A stretch of DNA of 64,000 nt from the NCBI GenBank assembly GCA_002695005.1, contig NZNT01000011.1, positions 26,128 through 90,127 of the forward strand. Direction: 5' to 3'. Below are positions 1 through 8,197 of this stretch, one piece after another. The position numbers and the translations under genes were made by a program. The DNA comes from Maritimibacter sp. GTDB lineage: Bacteria > Pseudomonadota > Alphaproteobacteria > Rhodobacterales > Rhodobacteraceae. Numbering within the stretch: the first letter of the stretch is position 1; every line of letters begins with the position of its first letter. Below the pieces are notes generated by a model. It was not told the DNA's origin, did not search any database, and was given only the letters and a program-made list of their open reading frames with translations.

Positions 1-2
1 TC

Positions 3-242
3 GTGGTCTGGCAAGGGGTCGCGGCGGTCATTGCCGTGGCACTCTGGGTCGTGGGCGGCCAGTTCGAAAAACGCTCCGCGCAGCGGGTGGCGAGCCGGAT
101 TCCGGGGATCGTGCTGATCGCCATCCTCCTTGCCTTCGGGCTGCTGGTCATGAGTTCCCGCTTCTTCAGCGGGGTGGTGGGCGGCGATGCGCCCCCGCCG
201 CAGACGCCGACAACCGTAGCGCCCGAGGCTGATACACAGTGA
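3..242 (+). CDS. small two-helix membrane protein, possibly 5' truncated
   Basis: The reading frame is open from the left edge, so the GTG at position 3 may be the start or an internal valine. The 79-residue product has two hydrophobic stretches, about residues 2-19 and 33-55, separated by a short basic segment (EKRSAQR). It ends in a polar, proline-rich tail. This suggests a small inner-membrane protein with two helices. Its stop codon overlaps the GTG start of the next gene (GTGA), so the two are probably co-transcribed. I do not recognise the family and assign no function. Confidence 0.6.
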   Translation: MVWQGVAAVIAVALWVVGGQFEKRSAQRVASRIPGIVLIAILLAFGLLVMSSRFFSGVVGGDAPPPQTPTTVAPEADTQ

Positions 243-697
243 CACAACGCTATTTCGAAGACCTGCCGGTGGGGTTCGCCTTCCGCACGGCCGAGGCGGA
301 GCTGACCCGCGAGGCCATCGTGAAATTCGCGCAGGAATGGGACCCGCAGCCGTTTCACCTTGACGAGGCGGCGGCGGCGGAGAGCCATTTCGGGACGCTG
401 ATCGCCTCTGGCTGGCACACGCTGCTCATCGCGTTCAATCTCGGGATGCAGGCCGACGTGTGGAACGAGTCCTCGATGGGGGCATCGGGGATGGACGAGG
501 TGCGGTGGTTTTTGCCTGCGCAGCCGGGGGACCGTATCCATGTGCGCTGCGAGGTGGTGAGCGCCGAGCGGTCGAAGTCACGCCCGGACCGGGGGCGCGT
601 GGCTGTGCGCAACGATGTGCACCGGGCGGATGGCACGCGGATCGCGAGCTATATCGGCAACCACCTTGTGAAAGCGCGCGGCACGTCGCTCACCTGA
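239..697 (+). CDS. MaoC-like hotdog dehydratase
   Basis: This 152-residue protein has the layout of the MaoC/R-hydratase hotdog family. An N-terminal YFEDLPVG strand leads in. Around residues 36-60 is a DPQPFHLDEAAA helix followed by an ASGWHT motif, which is the usual hot-helix and active-site region. Family members hydrate or dehydrate enoyl-CoA-type thioesters in the cytoplasm; the substrate here cannot be read from sequence. The GTG start overlaps the upstream stop. The gene converges on the next minus-strand gene with 5 bases between the stop codons. Confidence 0.85.
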   Translation: MTQRYFEDLPVGFAFRTAEAELTREAIVKFAQEWDPQPFHLDEAAAAESHFGTLIASGWHTLLIAFNLGMQADVWNESSMGASGMDEVRWFLPAQPGDRIHVRCEVVSAERSKSRPDRGRVAVRNDVHRADGTRIASYIGNHLVKARGTSLT

Positions 698-702
698 CCG
701 GG

Positions 703-1251
703 TCAGGCCGACACTTGGTCCGACCGGGTCGGCTCGGGGGCGGTTTCGTCCTGAGCGACCTCCCACACGTCCCGCGCACCCTTTTGGGCAAGCGTCGCCG
801 TGACGCCCGCCTGTTCCATGAATGCCAGCACCTCGCCCACGATCATGTCGGGGGCGTTCTCGGCGCGGCCAATGGGGATCGGGCGGCGCAACTCGCGTTT
901 GCCGGCGGGGAACAGCGTCAGCGTCTCATAGGTGCCGGAGCCGCGCCGTTCGATGCGCACGATCCTGTCCCACGGTAGGCGGGCGTGGACGCCGACCTGC
1001 GCGCCTTCGGCGGAGAGATGGGCGAGGCGGCGGCGCATGTGGGTTTCGGTCAGCCCAACCCAGCCCAGCATCACGCCCAGCAGCACCGGAACGGCGAGGA
1101 GCGCGCCGGTCGGGGTGCGCCAGAGCGCCTCCGGGTCGGTCATGGCGACCTGTGCGATACCGATCAGGCCGAGGGCCAGAAACACGGCGCCGATCAGGCG
1201 CATGGTGCGGAACGACGGCGGCGCCGCGATGATTTCGAGATCCCGTGTCAT
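703..1251 (-). CDS. two-helix membrane protein of unknown function
   Basis: This 182-residue protein carries two adjacent hydrophobic segments near the N-terminus (about residues 16-36 and 47-67). A soluble, basic C-terminal domain follows that resembles a small membrane-anchored PH-like fold, though this is only an impression from the strand pattern. Its ATG overlaps the stop of the NAD synthase gene by an ATGA junction, so it is probably translated with nadE. I do not recognise a named family. Confidence 0.75.
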   Translation of the reverse strand: MTRDLEIIAAPPSFRTMRLIGAVFLALGLIGIAQVAMTDPEALWRTPTGALLAVPVLLGVMLGWVGLTETHMRRRLAHLSAEGAQVGVHARLPWDRIVRIERRGSGTYETLTLFPAGKRELRRPIPIGRAENAPDMIVGEVLAFMEQAGVTATLAQKGARDVWEVAQDETAPEPTRSDQVSA

Positions 1252-2909
1252 GTCTTGTCACGCCAGCGGTTGACGATGGGATAGCGGCGGTCGAGCCAGA
1301 AGCTGCGCATGGTCAGACGCGCGCCCGGCGCGGACTGGAAGCGCTTGTATTCCGAGATGTAGATCAGGTGTTCCACCTTCTTCACCGTCTCACGGTCGAA
1401 GCCCTGCGCCACCAGATCGGCAACCGAGAGTTCCTTGTCCACCAACCCTTCTAGAATCTCGTCGAGCACCTCGTAAGGCGGCAAGCTGTCGCTGTCTTGC
1501 TGGTCGTCGCGCAGTTCCGCCGAGGGGGGCTTGTCGATGACGCGGGGCGGGATGACTTCGCCCGCCGGTCCCATCATCCAGTCGCGGTGGTTCGCGTTGC
1601 GCCAGCGGCAGGTTTCAAAGACCCGCATCTTGTAGAGATCCTTGATCGGATTGTAGCCGCCGGCCATGTCGCCATAGATCGTGGCGTAGCCCACCGCGAC
1701 TTCGGACTTGTTGCCGGTGGTCAGCAGCATTTCCCCGAACTTGTTGGACATCGCCATGAGGAGGAGGCCGCGCAGGCGGGACTGGATGTTTTCCTCGGTG
1801 AGGTCGGGCGCGTAACCTTCGAAATGCGGGGCGAGCGTTTCAGTCACGGCCTCGCGCGGGCCCTTGATCGGGACGAAGTCGTAGGGGCAGCCGAGGTTGT
1901 TCGCGACCGCCTTGGCGTCGTCCAGCGAATGTTGCGACGTGTATTCCGAGGGCAGCATCACGCAGCGCACGTTTTCGGGGCCGAGCGCGTCGGCGGCGAT
2001 GGTCGCGACGATGGCGCTGTCGATCCCGCCGGAGAGGCCGAGGAGCACCTTCTTGAACCCGGTCTTGCCCATGTAGTCGCGCAGGGACTGCACCATGACG
2101 CGGTAGTCGGCCTCATAAGGGGGCAGGGCCGGGATCACCTCGCCCGGCACGATGCGCCACCCGTCCGCGCCCTTTTCGAGGTCGAGGTGATGGATCACCT
2201 CGTCGAATTCGCGAAGCTGGAAGGCCAGCTCGCCCTGCGCGTCCATGCCGAAGGAGGCCCCGTCGAACACCTGATCGTCCTGACCGCCGACCATGTTGAG
2301 GTAGATGAGCGGAAGCCCCGTCTCCTCGACCCGCGCGCGGATCACGCCGTGGCGGGTTTCGACCTTGCCCCGGTAGTAGGGGGAACCGTTGGGGACGGCG
2401 AGGATCTCGGCCCCCTTTTCGGCAAGGTCCTCGCAGACCGCGTCGGGCCACCACGCATCCTCGCAGATCGGGATGCCGAGCGTGAGCGGGCCGATCTGGA
2501 TCGGGTCCTGCGGCGGGGCGTGGGAATAGAGGCGTTTCTCGTCGAACACCGTTTCGTTCGGGAGCATCTGTTTCAGGATGCGCCGGCGCACATGGCCGCC
2601 TTCGAGAATCCAGTAGGCGTTATAGAGGTCCTTGCCGTCGTGATAGGGGCAGCCGATCCCCATGACCGGGCCGTCGGCGCAGTCGCGGGCGAGCGCCTCG
2701 CACACCTCCATCGCCTCGCTCCAGAATGGGGGGCGCATGACGAGGTCCTGGGGCTGGTAGCCGGTCAGGAACGCCTCGGTCAGCATGACCATATCCGCGC
2801 CGGCCGACTTCGCCTCGGCCCATGCCTTGCGGGCCCGGTCGGCGTTGCCGGGAATGTCCCCGACCACGGGGTTCAGCTGGGCTAGCGTCAGGCGAAACGT
2901 CTCGGTCAT
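1248..2909 (-). CDS. nadE: glutamine-dependent NAD+ synthase
   Basis: This cytoplasmic enzyme makes NAD+ from deamido-NAD+, ATP and glutamine-derived ammonia, the last step of NAD biosynthesis. The N-terminal nitrilase-type glutaminase domain (about 1-260) shows the Glu-Lys-Cys triad at E45, K113 and C149. The C-terminal synthetase domain has the PP-loop SGGIDS at 293-298. The length of 553 aa is normal for the long, bacterial glutamine-using form. I place the start at the ATG at 2909, which has an AAAGGA ribosome site six bases upstream. An in-frame extension to 2981 lacks family similarity. The downstream membrane-protein gene overlaps its stop. Confidence 0.97.
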   Translation of the reverse strand: MTETFRLTLAQLNPVVGDIPGNADRARKAWAEAKSAGADMVMLTEAFLTGYQPQDLVMRPPFWSEAMEVCEALARDCADGPVMGIGCPYHDGKDLYNAYWILEGGHVRRRILKQMLPNETVFDEKRLYSHAPPQDPIQIGPLTLGIPICEDAWWPDAVCEDLAEKGAEILAVPNGSPYYRGKVETRHGVIRARVEETGLPLIYLNMVGGQDDQVFDGASFGMDAQGELAFQLREFDEVIHHLDLEKGADGWRIVPGEVIPALPPYEADYRVMVQSLRDYMGKTGFKKVLLGLSGGIDSAIVATIAADALGPENVRCVMLPSEYTSQHSLDDAKAVANNLGCPYDFVPIKGPREAVTETLAPHFEGYAPDLTEENIQSRLRGLLLMAMSNKFGEMLLTTGNKSEVAVGYATIYGDMAGGYNPIKDLYKMRVFETCRWRNANHRDWMMGPAGEVIPPRVIDKPPSAELRDDQQDSDSLPPYEVLDEILEGLVDKELSVADLVAQGFDRETVKKVEHLIYISEYKRFQSAPGARLTMRSFWLDRRYPIVNRWRDKT

Positions 2910-3053
2910 CTCGGTCCTTTCGGTTCCCGCCTTCTTTAGCAGGTTCATGGGCGGGGAAAAGCCGGGTGCCACGATTGTCATGGGAAAACAATTGTCTCAT
3001 ACGGCCCGTGCGCTTAGGTTTCGCTCACCCGAAAGATCGGTCAAGAGGTTCCC

Positions 3054-4793
3054 ATGTCCCGCAATCTGCGTCTCGTCCTTTCCGTCGCCGCCAGCCTGAT
3101 GGCCAGCGGCGCGCTCGCACAGGACGGCGAGGACACGATGCAGTATGACGACGGGCGGGTATACGAAGGGACGTTCAAGGACGGCCAGCCGCATGGTGAG
3201 GGCACGCTGCGCACGCCGTCGGGTTACGAATACAGCGGGACGTTCGTGAATGGCGAGATCCGGGGTGAGGGCGTTGCACGCTTCGCCAACGGATCGGTCT
3301 ATGAAGGCAACTTCGCCGCCGGCAAGCCGCACGGCTTCGGCAAGATCACCTTCGCGGACGGGTCGAGCTTCGAGGGCGACTGGGTCGACGGCAAGATCAC
3401 GGGCACCGGCATCGCGGAATACGCCAATGGCGTGACCTACGAGGGCGGCCTGCGCGAGGCGCTGCATCACGGGCGCGGCAAGATGGTCAGCCCCTCCGGC
3501 TTCACCTACGAAGGTGACTGGAACATGGGCAAGAAGGACGGTCAGGGCCGGGCGACCTATGCCGATGGCTCGGTCTACGAGGGCGCGTTCTCGGGCGATC
3601 AGCGGCAGGGGCAGGGCGTCTATGTCGGGGCCGACGGGATGCGCTATGAAGGCCAGTGGGTCGCGGGGCAGATGCACGGCACCGGGCGGCTCACGCAGGC
3701 CAACGGCGATGTCTACTCCGGCCAGTTCGTCGAAGGCCAGCGGTCCGGGCAGGGCAAGGTCACCTATGAGAACGGCGACACCTATACCGGCGCGTTCCTG
3801 AACGACCAGCGCAACGGCGACGGCGTGTTCACGGGTGACGACGGCTATGTCTATGAAGGCAATTGGGTCGAGGGTCAGATCGAGGGCGAGGGCAAGGTCA
3901 CCTATCCCGATGGGTCGGTCTATACCGGCACCTTCCGCGCCGGGCTTCCCGACGGGCAGGGCACGATCGAATATCCCGATGGCGGCTCCTACACCGGCAC
4001 ATGGCGCGACGGTGTGATCGAAGGCACCGGACGCGCGGAATACCCCAACGGCTCGACCTATGAGGGCGGGTTCGTTTCGGCGCTGTTCGACGGCGAGGGC
4101 ACGCTGACCTTCCCCGAGGGTCACGGCTATACCGGTGGTTGGCAGGACGGCAAACGCCACGGTCAGGGGCGCGAGGAATACGCGGACGGCTCGGTGTATG
4201 AGGGTGGCTGGCAGGACGGCGCACGTCACGGCGAGGGCGCGCTTACGATGGCCGACGGGTTCAGCTATACCGGCGGCTGGGAGAACGGCATGAAGAGCGG
4301 GATGGGCACGGCGACCTATCCGAACGGCGATGTCTACGAGGGCGAATTCTCGGCCGACCAGCGCAACGGGCAGGGCACTGTCGCCTATGCCTCGGGAGAG
4401 CGCGTGTCCGGCCAGTGGGTCAACGGGGTCATGTCCTCGATGCTCGAAGGTGGCACGCCCGCGCCGGTGACGCCCGCTGCGGCGGAGCCGGAACCTGCGG
4501 AACCGGCGCCCGCGCCTGAACCGGAGGCTGCGCCTGAACCAGCGCCGGAGCCGGAGCCCACGCCGGAACCCGCGCCCGAACCGGAGCCTGCGCCAGAGCC
4601 GGAACCCGCCCCGGCCCCGGAGCCTGCACCGGCCCCCGCGCCGGAACCCGAGCCTGCGCCCGAACCCGAACCGGCCCCCGCGCCGGAGCCTGCGCCGCAG
4701 CAGCAAGACCAGCAACAGCAGGAAGCGACGCCGCCGCGCGACCCCTCGCTGGTGGCGCCGGATATTTCGCTCGGCAATGGCGGGCTTTACTGA
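3054..4793 (+). CDS. secreted MORN-repeat protein with Glu-Pro-Ala-rich tail
   Basis: This 579-residue protein begins with a cleavable signal peptide (likely cut after ALA at residue 22). It then runs through 18 tandem MORN repeats of 23 residues each (Y-E/T-G-x-F/W ... G-x-G) plus a degenerate nineteenth, to about residue 460. The next ~80 residues are almost only Glu, Pro and Ala. A glutamine-rich patch and a short C-terminus ending in GGLY follow. MORN arrays form extended beta ribbons, and the tail would be a stiff periplasmic or surface linker. Function is unknown. The gene stands alone and is followed by a strong terminator. Confidence 0.9.
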   Translation: MSRNLRLVLSVAASLMASGALAQDGEDTMQYDDGRVYEGTFKDGQPHGEGTLRTPSGYEYSGTFVNGEIRGEGVARFANGSVYEGNFAAGKPHGFGKITFADGSSFEGDWVDGKITGTGIAEYANGVTYEGGLREALHHGRGKMVSPSGFTYEGDWNMGKKDGQGRATYADGSVYEGAFSGDQRQGQGVYVGADGMRYEGQWVAGQMHGTGRLTQANGDVYSGQFVEGQRSGQGKVTYENGDTYTGAFLNDQRNGDGVFTGDDGYVYEGNWVEGQIEGEGKVTYPDGSVYTGTFRAGLPDGQGTIEYPDGGSYTGTWRDGVIEGTGRAEYPNGSTYEGGFVSALFDGEGTLTFPEGHGYTGGWQDGKRHGQGREEYADGSVYEGGWQDGARHGEGALTMADGFSYTGGWENGMKSGMGTATYPNGDVYEGEFSADQRNGQGTVAYASGERVSGQWVNGVMSSMLEGGTPAPVTPAAAEPEPAEPAPAPEPEAAPEPAPEPEPTPEPAPEPEPAPEPEPAPAPEPAPAPAPEPEPAPEPEPAPAPEPAPQQQDQQQQEATPPRDPSLVAPDISLGNGGLY

Positions 4794-4828
4794 CCGCCAC
4801 GGACCAAACCAGTTGCGTGTATCGTGAA

Positions 4829-4856
4829 AGGCCGCCCGAAACTGGGCGGCCTTTTT
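4829..4856 (+). terminator. rho-independent terminator of the MORN gene
   Basis: A perfect 9-bp stem AGGCCGCCC / GGGCGGCCT with a six-base loop (GAAACT) is followed directly by a run of five T. It lies 36 bases after the MORN-gene stop. The rest of the spacer up to 5026 shows nothing else. Confidence 0.92.
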
Positions 4857-5026
4857 CGGTCCCGGATGTGGGATGCGGACAAGCGCGTTAGGTTTCGCGC
4901 TGACCTGGAGGCGATGATGAGGCAGTTGCGAGTCACCTCGGACCCACCTACGAGCCGGGGTTGACGGGGGGACCTGGAAACAGAGGGGAGCGCTTACGCC
5001 ACCCTGGTCTCAACGATGCCGCGCCG

Positions 5027-5617
5027 TCAGGCGCCGATCATCGCGAGGATGTCGTCCGCCAGACGATTGCCGGCGCTTTCCAGATCGAAAGCCTGATCCT
5101 TGAGCAGCCAGTCGTGGCTGAGACCCTGAAGCGAGGTCATCACGACACCGGCGATGCCCGTGGCCGAGAGCTCGGCGCGGATTTCGCTCCGCTCCTGCCC
5201 CCGCTCGATCAGCCGGGCGACGCGTGTCGTGCTGTCGCGGTTGAGCGCGGTGAAGCGGTTGCGCAGTTCGGTGTTCTCGACCTGCAATTCGATGGAATGC
5301 AGGATCGCAGGAACCGCCGGACGCTCGCTCACGAAGCTCAGGAATCTGTTGATGTAGTCGCGCAGCCCCGTTTGCGGGGACTCCACGCTTTCGGACATCT
5401 CGTTGATATCTGCCGCAATCCGCCGGCTGACCTCGTCCCAGATTTCGGACTTGGTCGAGAAATGGCGGAAAATGGCAGGCTGGGTCACCCCAACCGCATC
5501 CGCGAGATGTTGGGTCGTTACGCGATCCGGACCGAGCACGGCCGAAAGCTTGATGACAGTGTCTACAATTTCGGCCTTGCGGTCGGCAGCGCTTTTACGT
5601 TTGCGCACCTGGTCCAC
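5027..5617 (-). CDS. TetR-family transcriptional regulator
   Basis: This 197-residue repressor-type protein has an N-terminal helix-turn-helix at about residues 33-55 (TTQHLADAVGVTQPAIFRHF, the typical TetR recognition helix). An all-helical ligand-binding and dimerisation domain follows. I chose the GTG at 5617 because AGGAGG stands five bases before it; the frame stays open to 5800 but has no other ribosome site. A perfect 15-bp palindrome lies just upstream, so it is probably autoregulated. The ligand is unknown. The FadR/RutR-like look of the C-terminal half is too weak to assign. Confidence 0.9.
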   Translation of the reverse strand: MDQVRKRKSAADRKAEIVDTVIKLSAVLGPDRVTTQHLADAVGVTQPAIFRHFSTKSEIWDEVSRRIAADINEMSESVESPQTGLRDYINRFLSFVSERPAVPAILHSIELQVENTELRNRFTALNRDSTTRVARLIERGQERSEIRAELSATGIAGVVMTSLQGLSHDWLLKDQAFDLESAGNRLADDILAMIGA

Positions 5618-5631
5618 GGCACCTCCTAAAA

Positions 5632-5646
5632 ACCGGATAATCCGGT
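5632..5646. promoter_or_regulatory. 15-bp palindrome, probable TetR operator
   Basis: ACCGGATAATCCGGT is a perfect inverted repeat of 7+1+7. It lies 14 bases upstream of the GTG start of the TetR gene, where binding would cover the ribosome site or promoter. Autorepression is inferred from position and family habit. Confidence 0.6.
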
Positions 5647-5747
5647 GTTCACTTTCATCCCCTGAGGTAGTGTGACTCACAACGCCATTAAAGACGAGGA
5701 TGAAATATAACTTTGTAACCGAAAGCCAATTATCGCCGAGTTCCGGG

Positions 5748-7277
5748 TCAGACCCGCTCGCCTGCATCCAGCCGTGCGAGGAATTTTTCTGCATCGGCAA
5801 GCACTTGGCTTTTCCGGTCGTCCTTCATTCGGTCCCACGTCGCGTAGATGGTTTTCATCCTCACGTTCTTGCGAAACCGCTGCTCGTGGCGGTCGAGAAA
5901 CCACCAGTAGAGCAGGTTGAACGGGCAGGCGTCGTCGCCGGTCTTTTGCCGGACATCATAGGCGCAGCCCGCACAATAGTCGGACATCCTGTTAATGTAA
6001 TTCCCCGAGGCGGCATAAGGTTTCGACGCGATCATGCCGCCATCGGCGAATAGGCTCATTCCCGCCGTGTTGGGCGCTTCGACCCATTCGAAGGCGTCGG
6101 CGTAGACGCACAGATACCACTCCTGCACCTGCGCCGGATCGGCCCCGATGAGCAGGGCGAAGTTGCCCGTGACCATGAGGCGCTGGATATGGTGGGCGTA
6201 GGCGTTTTCCTTCGTGAGCCGCACCACTTCGGACAGACAGGCCATGTCGGTCTCGCCACCCCAGTAGAGCCACGGGAGGTCGCGGTGGTGGCGCAGGGCG
6301 TTGCGGGACGTGTAAGCGGGGCCGTCCATCATGTAGATGCCGCGCACATATTCGCGCCAGCCGAGGATCTGGCGGATGAACCCCTCGGCGGAGTTGAGGG
6401 GCACCTTTCCGGCGCGATAGGCGGCTTCGGCCCGTTTGCACAGGTCGAGCGGGTCGAGGAGGCCGATGTTGAGCGCGGGCGACAGGATCGAGTGGTAGAG
6501 GTGCGGCTCGCCCGCCAGCATCGCGTCCTGATAGGTGCCGAAGCTCTCGAAGCGGTTTTCGATGAAGTCGTCGAGCGCCTCCTGCGCCTCTTCCGGCGTC
6601 GTGGGGTAGTCGAACCCGTCCAGATCACCAAAATGGTCGGAGAACTCCCGCGCGACGAGGTCGAGCACCTCTTGCGTCACCCCGTCGGGTTCGAACGCGG
6701 GCACCTTGGGTTGAAAGAGGTCCGCCTTGGCCGGTGCGCGGTTGTCGTGGTCGTAGTTCCACTTGCCGCCCTCCGGCTTGTCCCCGTCCATGAGGATGCC
6801 GGTCTTGCGCCGCATCTCGCGGTAGAAGAACTCCATCCGAAGCTCCTTGCGGCCCTCCGCCCAGCCTTCGAATTCCTCCTGTGTCGAGATGAACCGGGTG
6901 TCGGGCAGTCGCGTGACCTTGAGGGGGAGGTCGTCGAGGAGCTGGATCAGCCGCCAGTCGCCGGGGGTGGTGCAGAGCACTTCGGTCGCGCCGTGTTCTT
7001 CGGCGCGGCGCAGAAGTTCGCCGTCGATGGTCTGGGCGTTGTCCCGGTCTTCGAGGCGGGCGTAGGCGACGGTCCAGCCGTCGGCCTCAAGCCGGGCGGC
7101 GAACTTGCGCATCGCAGAGAAGATCAGCGCGATTTTCTGGGGGTGGTGCTTGGGGCTGCCCGCTTCGCCGCGCACTTCGGCCATGACCACGACGTCCGTC
7201 TCGCGGTTGGCCTGTTCCAGCGCCGAAAGGGTGGGGGTGAGCTGGTCGCCAAGGACGAGGATCAGACGGCTCACCAT
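5748..7277 (-). CDS. FeS-type bacterial cryptochrome / (6-4) photolyase
   Basis: This 509-residue protein matches the FeS-BCP class (Agrobacterium PhrB, Rhodobacter CryB), which repairs (6-4) photoproducts with FAD and a 4Fe-4S cluster and may also act in light signalling. The four cluster cysteines are visible: C347, then C435, C438 and C451 in YCAGC...ACPFN. The active-site histidine pair HH362-363 sits in AYAHHIQRLM, and the N-terminal LVLGDQLT strand begins the antenna-binding domain. The length is standard. The ATG lies inside the end of the upstream SDR gene (7-base overlap), so the two form an operon. Whether it repairs DNA or only senses light cannot be decided here. Confidence 0.95.
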   Translation of the reverse strand: MVSRLILVLGDQLTPTLSALEQANRETDVVVMAEVRGEAGSPKHHPQKIALIFSAMRKFAARLEADGWTVAYARLEDRDNAQTIDGELLRRAEEHGATEVLCTTPGDWRLIQLLDDLPLKVTRLPDTRFISTQEEFEGWAEGRKELRMEFFYREMRRKTGILMDGDKPEGGKWNYDHDNRAPAKADLFQPKVPAFEPDGVTQEVLDLVAREFSDHFGDLDGFDYPTTPEEAQEALDDFIENRFESFGTYQDAMLAGEPHLYHSILSPALNIGLLDPLDLCKRAEAAYRAGKVPLNSAEGFIRQILGWREYVRGIYMMDGPAYTSRNALRHHRDLPWLYWGGETDMACLSEVVRLTKENAYAHHIQRLMVTGNFALLIGADPAQVQEWYLCVYADAFEWVEAPNTAGMSLFADGGMIASKPYAASGNYINRMSDYCAGCAYDVRQKTGDDACPFNLLYWWFLDRHEQRFRKNVRMKTIYATWDRMKDDRKSQVLADAEKFLARLDAGERV

Positions 7278-7939
7278 TCGACGCGCTTACCCTGCCAGTC
7301 GAAGAACAGGCCGCTGTCCTCGGCGGTGAGGTCCGCGAGCACGTTCAGCAGGTTCGCGGCGGCTTGGGCAGGCGTGACCTTGTCGTGCCCCGCGCCGTGG
7401 GTGGCGGTGAGGTCGGTCGAGACGGTACCGGGGTGGAGCGCCACGCAGACCGATTGTTTGTGGGTGCGGCCCAGTTCGATCGCGGCGCCGTGCATGATCT
7501 GGTTCAGCGCGGCCTTGGCGGCGCGGTAGCCATACCAGCCGCCCAGATGGTTGTCGCCGATGGAGCCCACGCGGGCCGACAGCGCGGCGATGGTCGCGGG
7601 GCGGTCGCGGGGAAGGAGGCGGGCTGCGTGGCGCATCACCAGCGCGGGACCGATGGTGTTGGTGCGGAACTGCGCGGCGAGGGCGTCGGCGGCGAGGTGG
7701 CGAAGTGCTTTCTCCGGGCCGTGCCCATCAATCTCCAGTGCGCCGGTCGCGATGAAGACGAGGTCAAAGGGGCCGTCGAGGCCGCTCAGGAGGGCGTCCA
7801 CCCGCGCGGGGTCGGCATAGTCGAAGCCGTCCGCGCTGCGCGACAGGCCCGTGACGTGCCAGCCGCCCTGTCCGAGATGGGTCGAAATCGCGCCGCCGAT
7901 GCCGCCCGAGGCGCCGAGAATGAGTGCTGATCCGGTCAT
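7271..7939 (-). CDS. short-chain dehydrogenase, C-factor-like
   Basis: This 222-residue Rossmann oxidoreductase carries the cofactor motif GASGGIGG (9-16) and the catalytic S127 and Y138-x3-K142 (YRAAK). It is slightly short and resembles CsgA/C-factor-like SDRs that often sit beside cryptochrome/photolyase genes in alphaproteobacteria. The start at 7939 is taken because the glycine-rich loop then lies at the usual distance. Its end overlaps the photolyase start. The substrate is unknown. Confidence 0.88.
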   Translation of the reverse strand: MTGSALILGASGGIGGAISTHLGQGGWHVTGLSRSADGFDYADPARVDALLSGLDGPFDLVFIATGALEIDGHGPEKALRHLAADALAAQFRTNTIGPALVMRHAARLLPRDRPATIAALSARVGSIGDNHLGGWYGYRAAKAALNQIMHGAAIELGRTHKQSVCVALHPGTVSTDLTATHGAGHDKVTPAQAAANLLNVLADLTAEDSGLFFDWQGKRVEW

Positions 7940-8012
7940 GGTGCGGTTACGGAACGCCCCCCGCCCCGGACCAGTCGCCCCAAAAATCACTTTTCATTCA
8001 CGCAGGGCGGGT

Positions 8013-8018
8013 TATAAA
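8013..8018 (+). promoter_or_regulatory. possible -10 box of the leuA leader transcript
   Basis: TATAAA at 8013-8018 is preceded by a weak TTTTCA at 7991-7996 (16-base spacing). Initiation seven to eight bases downstream would fall on the AUG of the leader peptide at 8026, making it leaderless. This is a visual match only. Confidence 0.4.
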
Positions 8019-8025
8019 CGCGGCC

Positions 8026-8115
8026 ATGATGAACGCGGCCCATATCACGCTTGCCACCGGTGCGACCCCGCATCTGTCGCCGTGCGCCGCCCTTCTTCTT
8101 CTTAGCCGCCTCTGA
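8026..8115 (+). CDS. leuL: leucine-rich leader peptide for leuA attenuation
   Basis: A 29-residue reading frame starts MMNAAHITL and ends CAALLLLSRL. It has four consecutive CTT leucine codons (8092-8103) and another Leu three codons later, immediately before the stop. It lies 82 bases upstream of leuA, the first committed enzyme of leucine synthesis. Tandem codons for the pathway product are the hallmark of a ribosome-mediated attenuator. No Shine-Dalgarno precedes the ATG, which fits a leaderless transcript as known for the trp leader of Sinorhizobium. Either of two adjacent ATGs (8026 or 8029) could be used. Confidence 0.8.
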   Translation: MMNAAHITLATGATPHLSPCAALLLLSRL

Positions 8116-8144
8116 GCGTGCCGGTTGGCGCGAGCGCTCAGAGG
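8109..8144 (+). promoter_or_regulatory. attenuator hairpin between leader peptide and leuA
   Basis: A perfect 10-bp stem CCTCTGAGCG / CGCTCAGAGG (8109-8118 with 8135-8144) begins inside the last leader codons and covers its stop codon. A competing pairing GGCGCG (8127-8132) with CGCGCC (8153-8158) crosses it. Mutually exclusive hairpins placed this way are expected of an attenuator. Neither is followed by a T run, so the termination step may not be a classical intrinsic terminator. Confidence 0.65.
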
Positions 8145-8197
8145 TATGTCACCGCGCCTGCGAACCCACGGCTAAGACAGACAAGAGAGACAATCCA

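Noticed and set aside
2997..4715. A 572-codon open frame antisense to the MORN gene, rich in Arg, Gly and Leu
   Set aside because: It mirrors the repeat structure of the real gene and has no ribosome site or domain; long antisense frames are expected at this GC content.
4973..5629. Plus-strand frame antisense to the TetR gene
   Set aside because: The TetR gene has a clear HTH, length and ribosome site; the antisense frame has none of these.
8051..8197. N-terminal extension of leuA
   Set aside because: It overlaps the leader peptide and attenuator and has no LeuA similarity; the start at 8198 fits the family.
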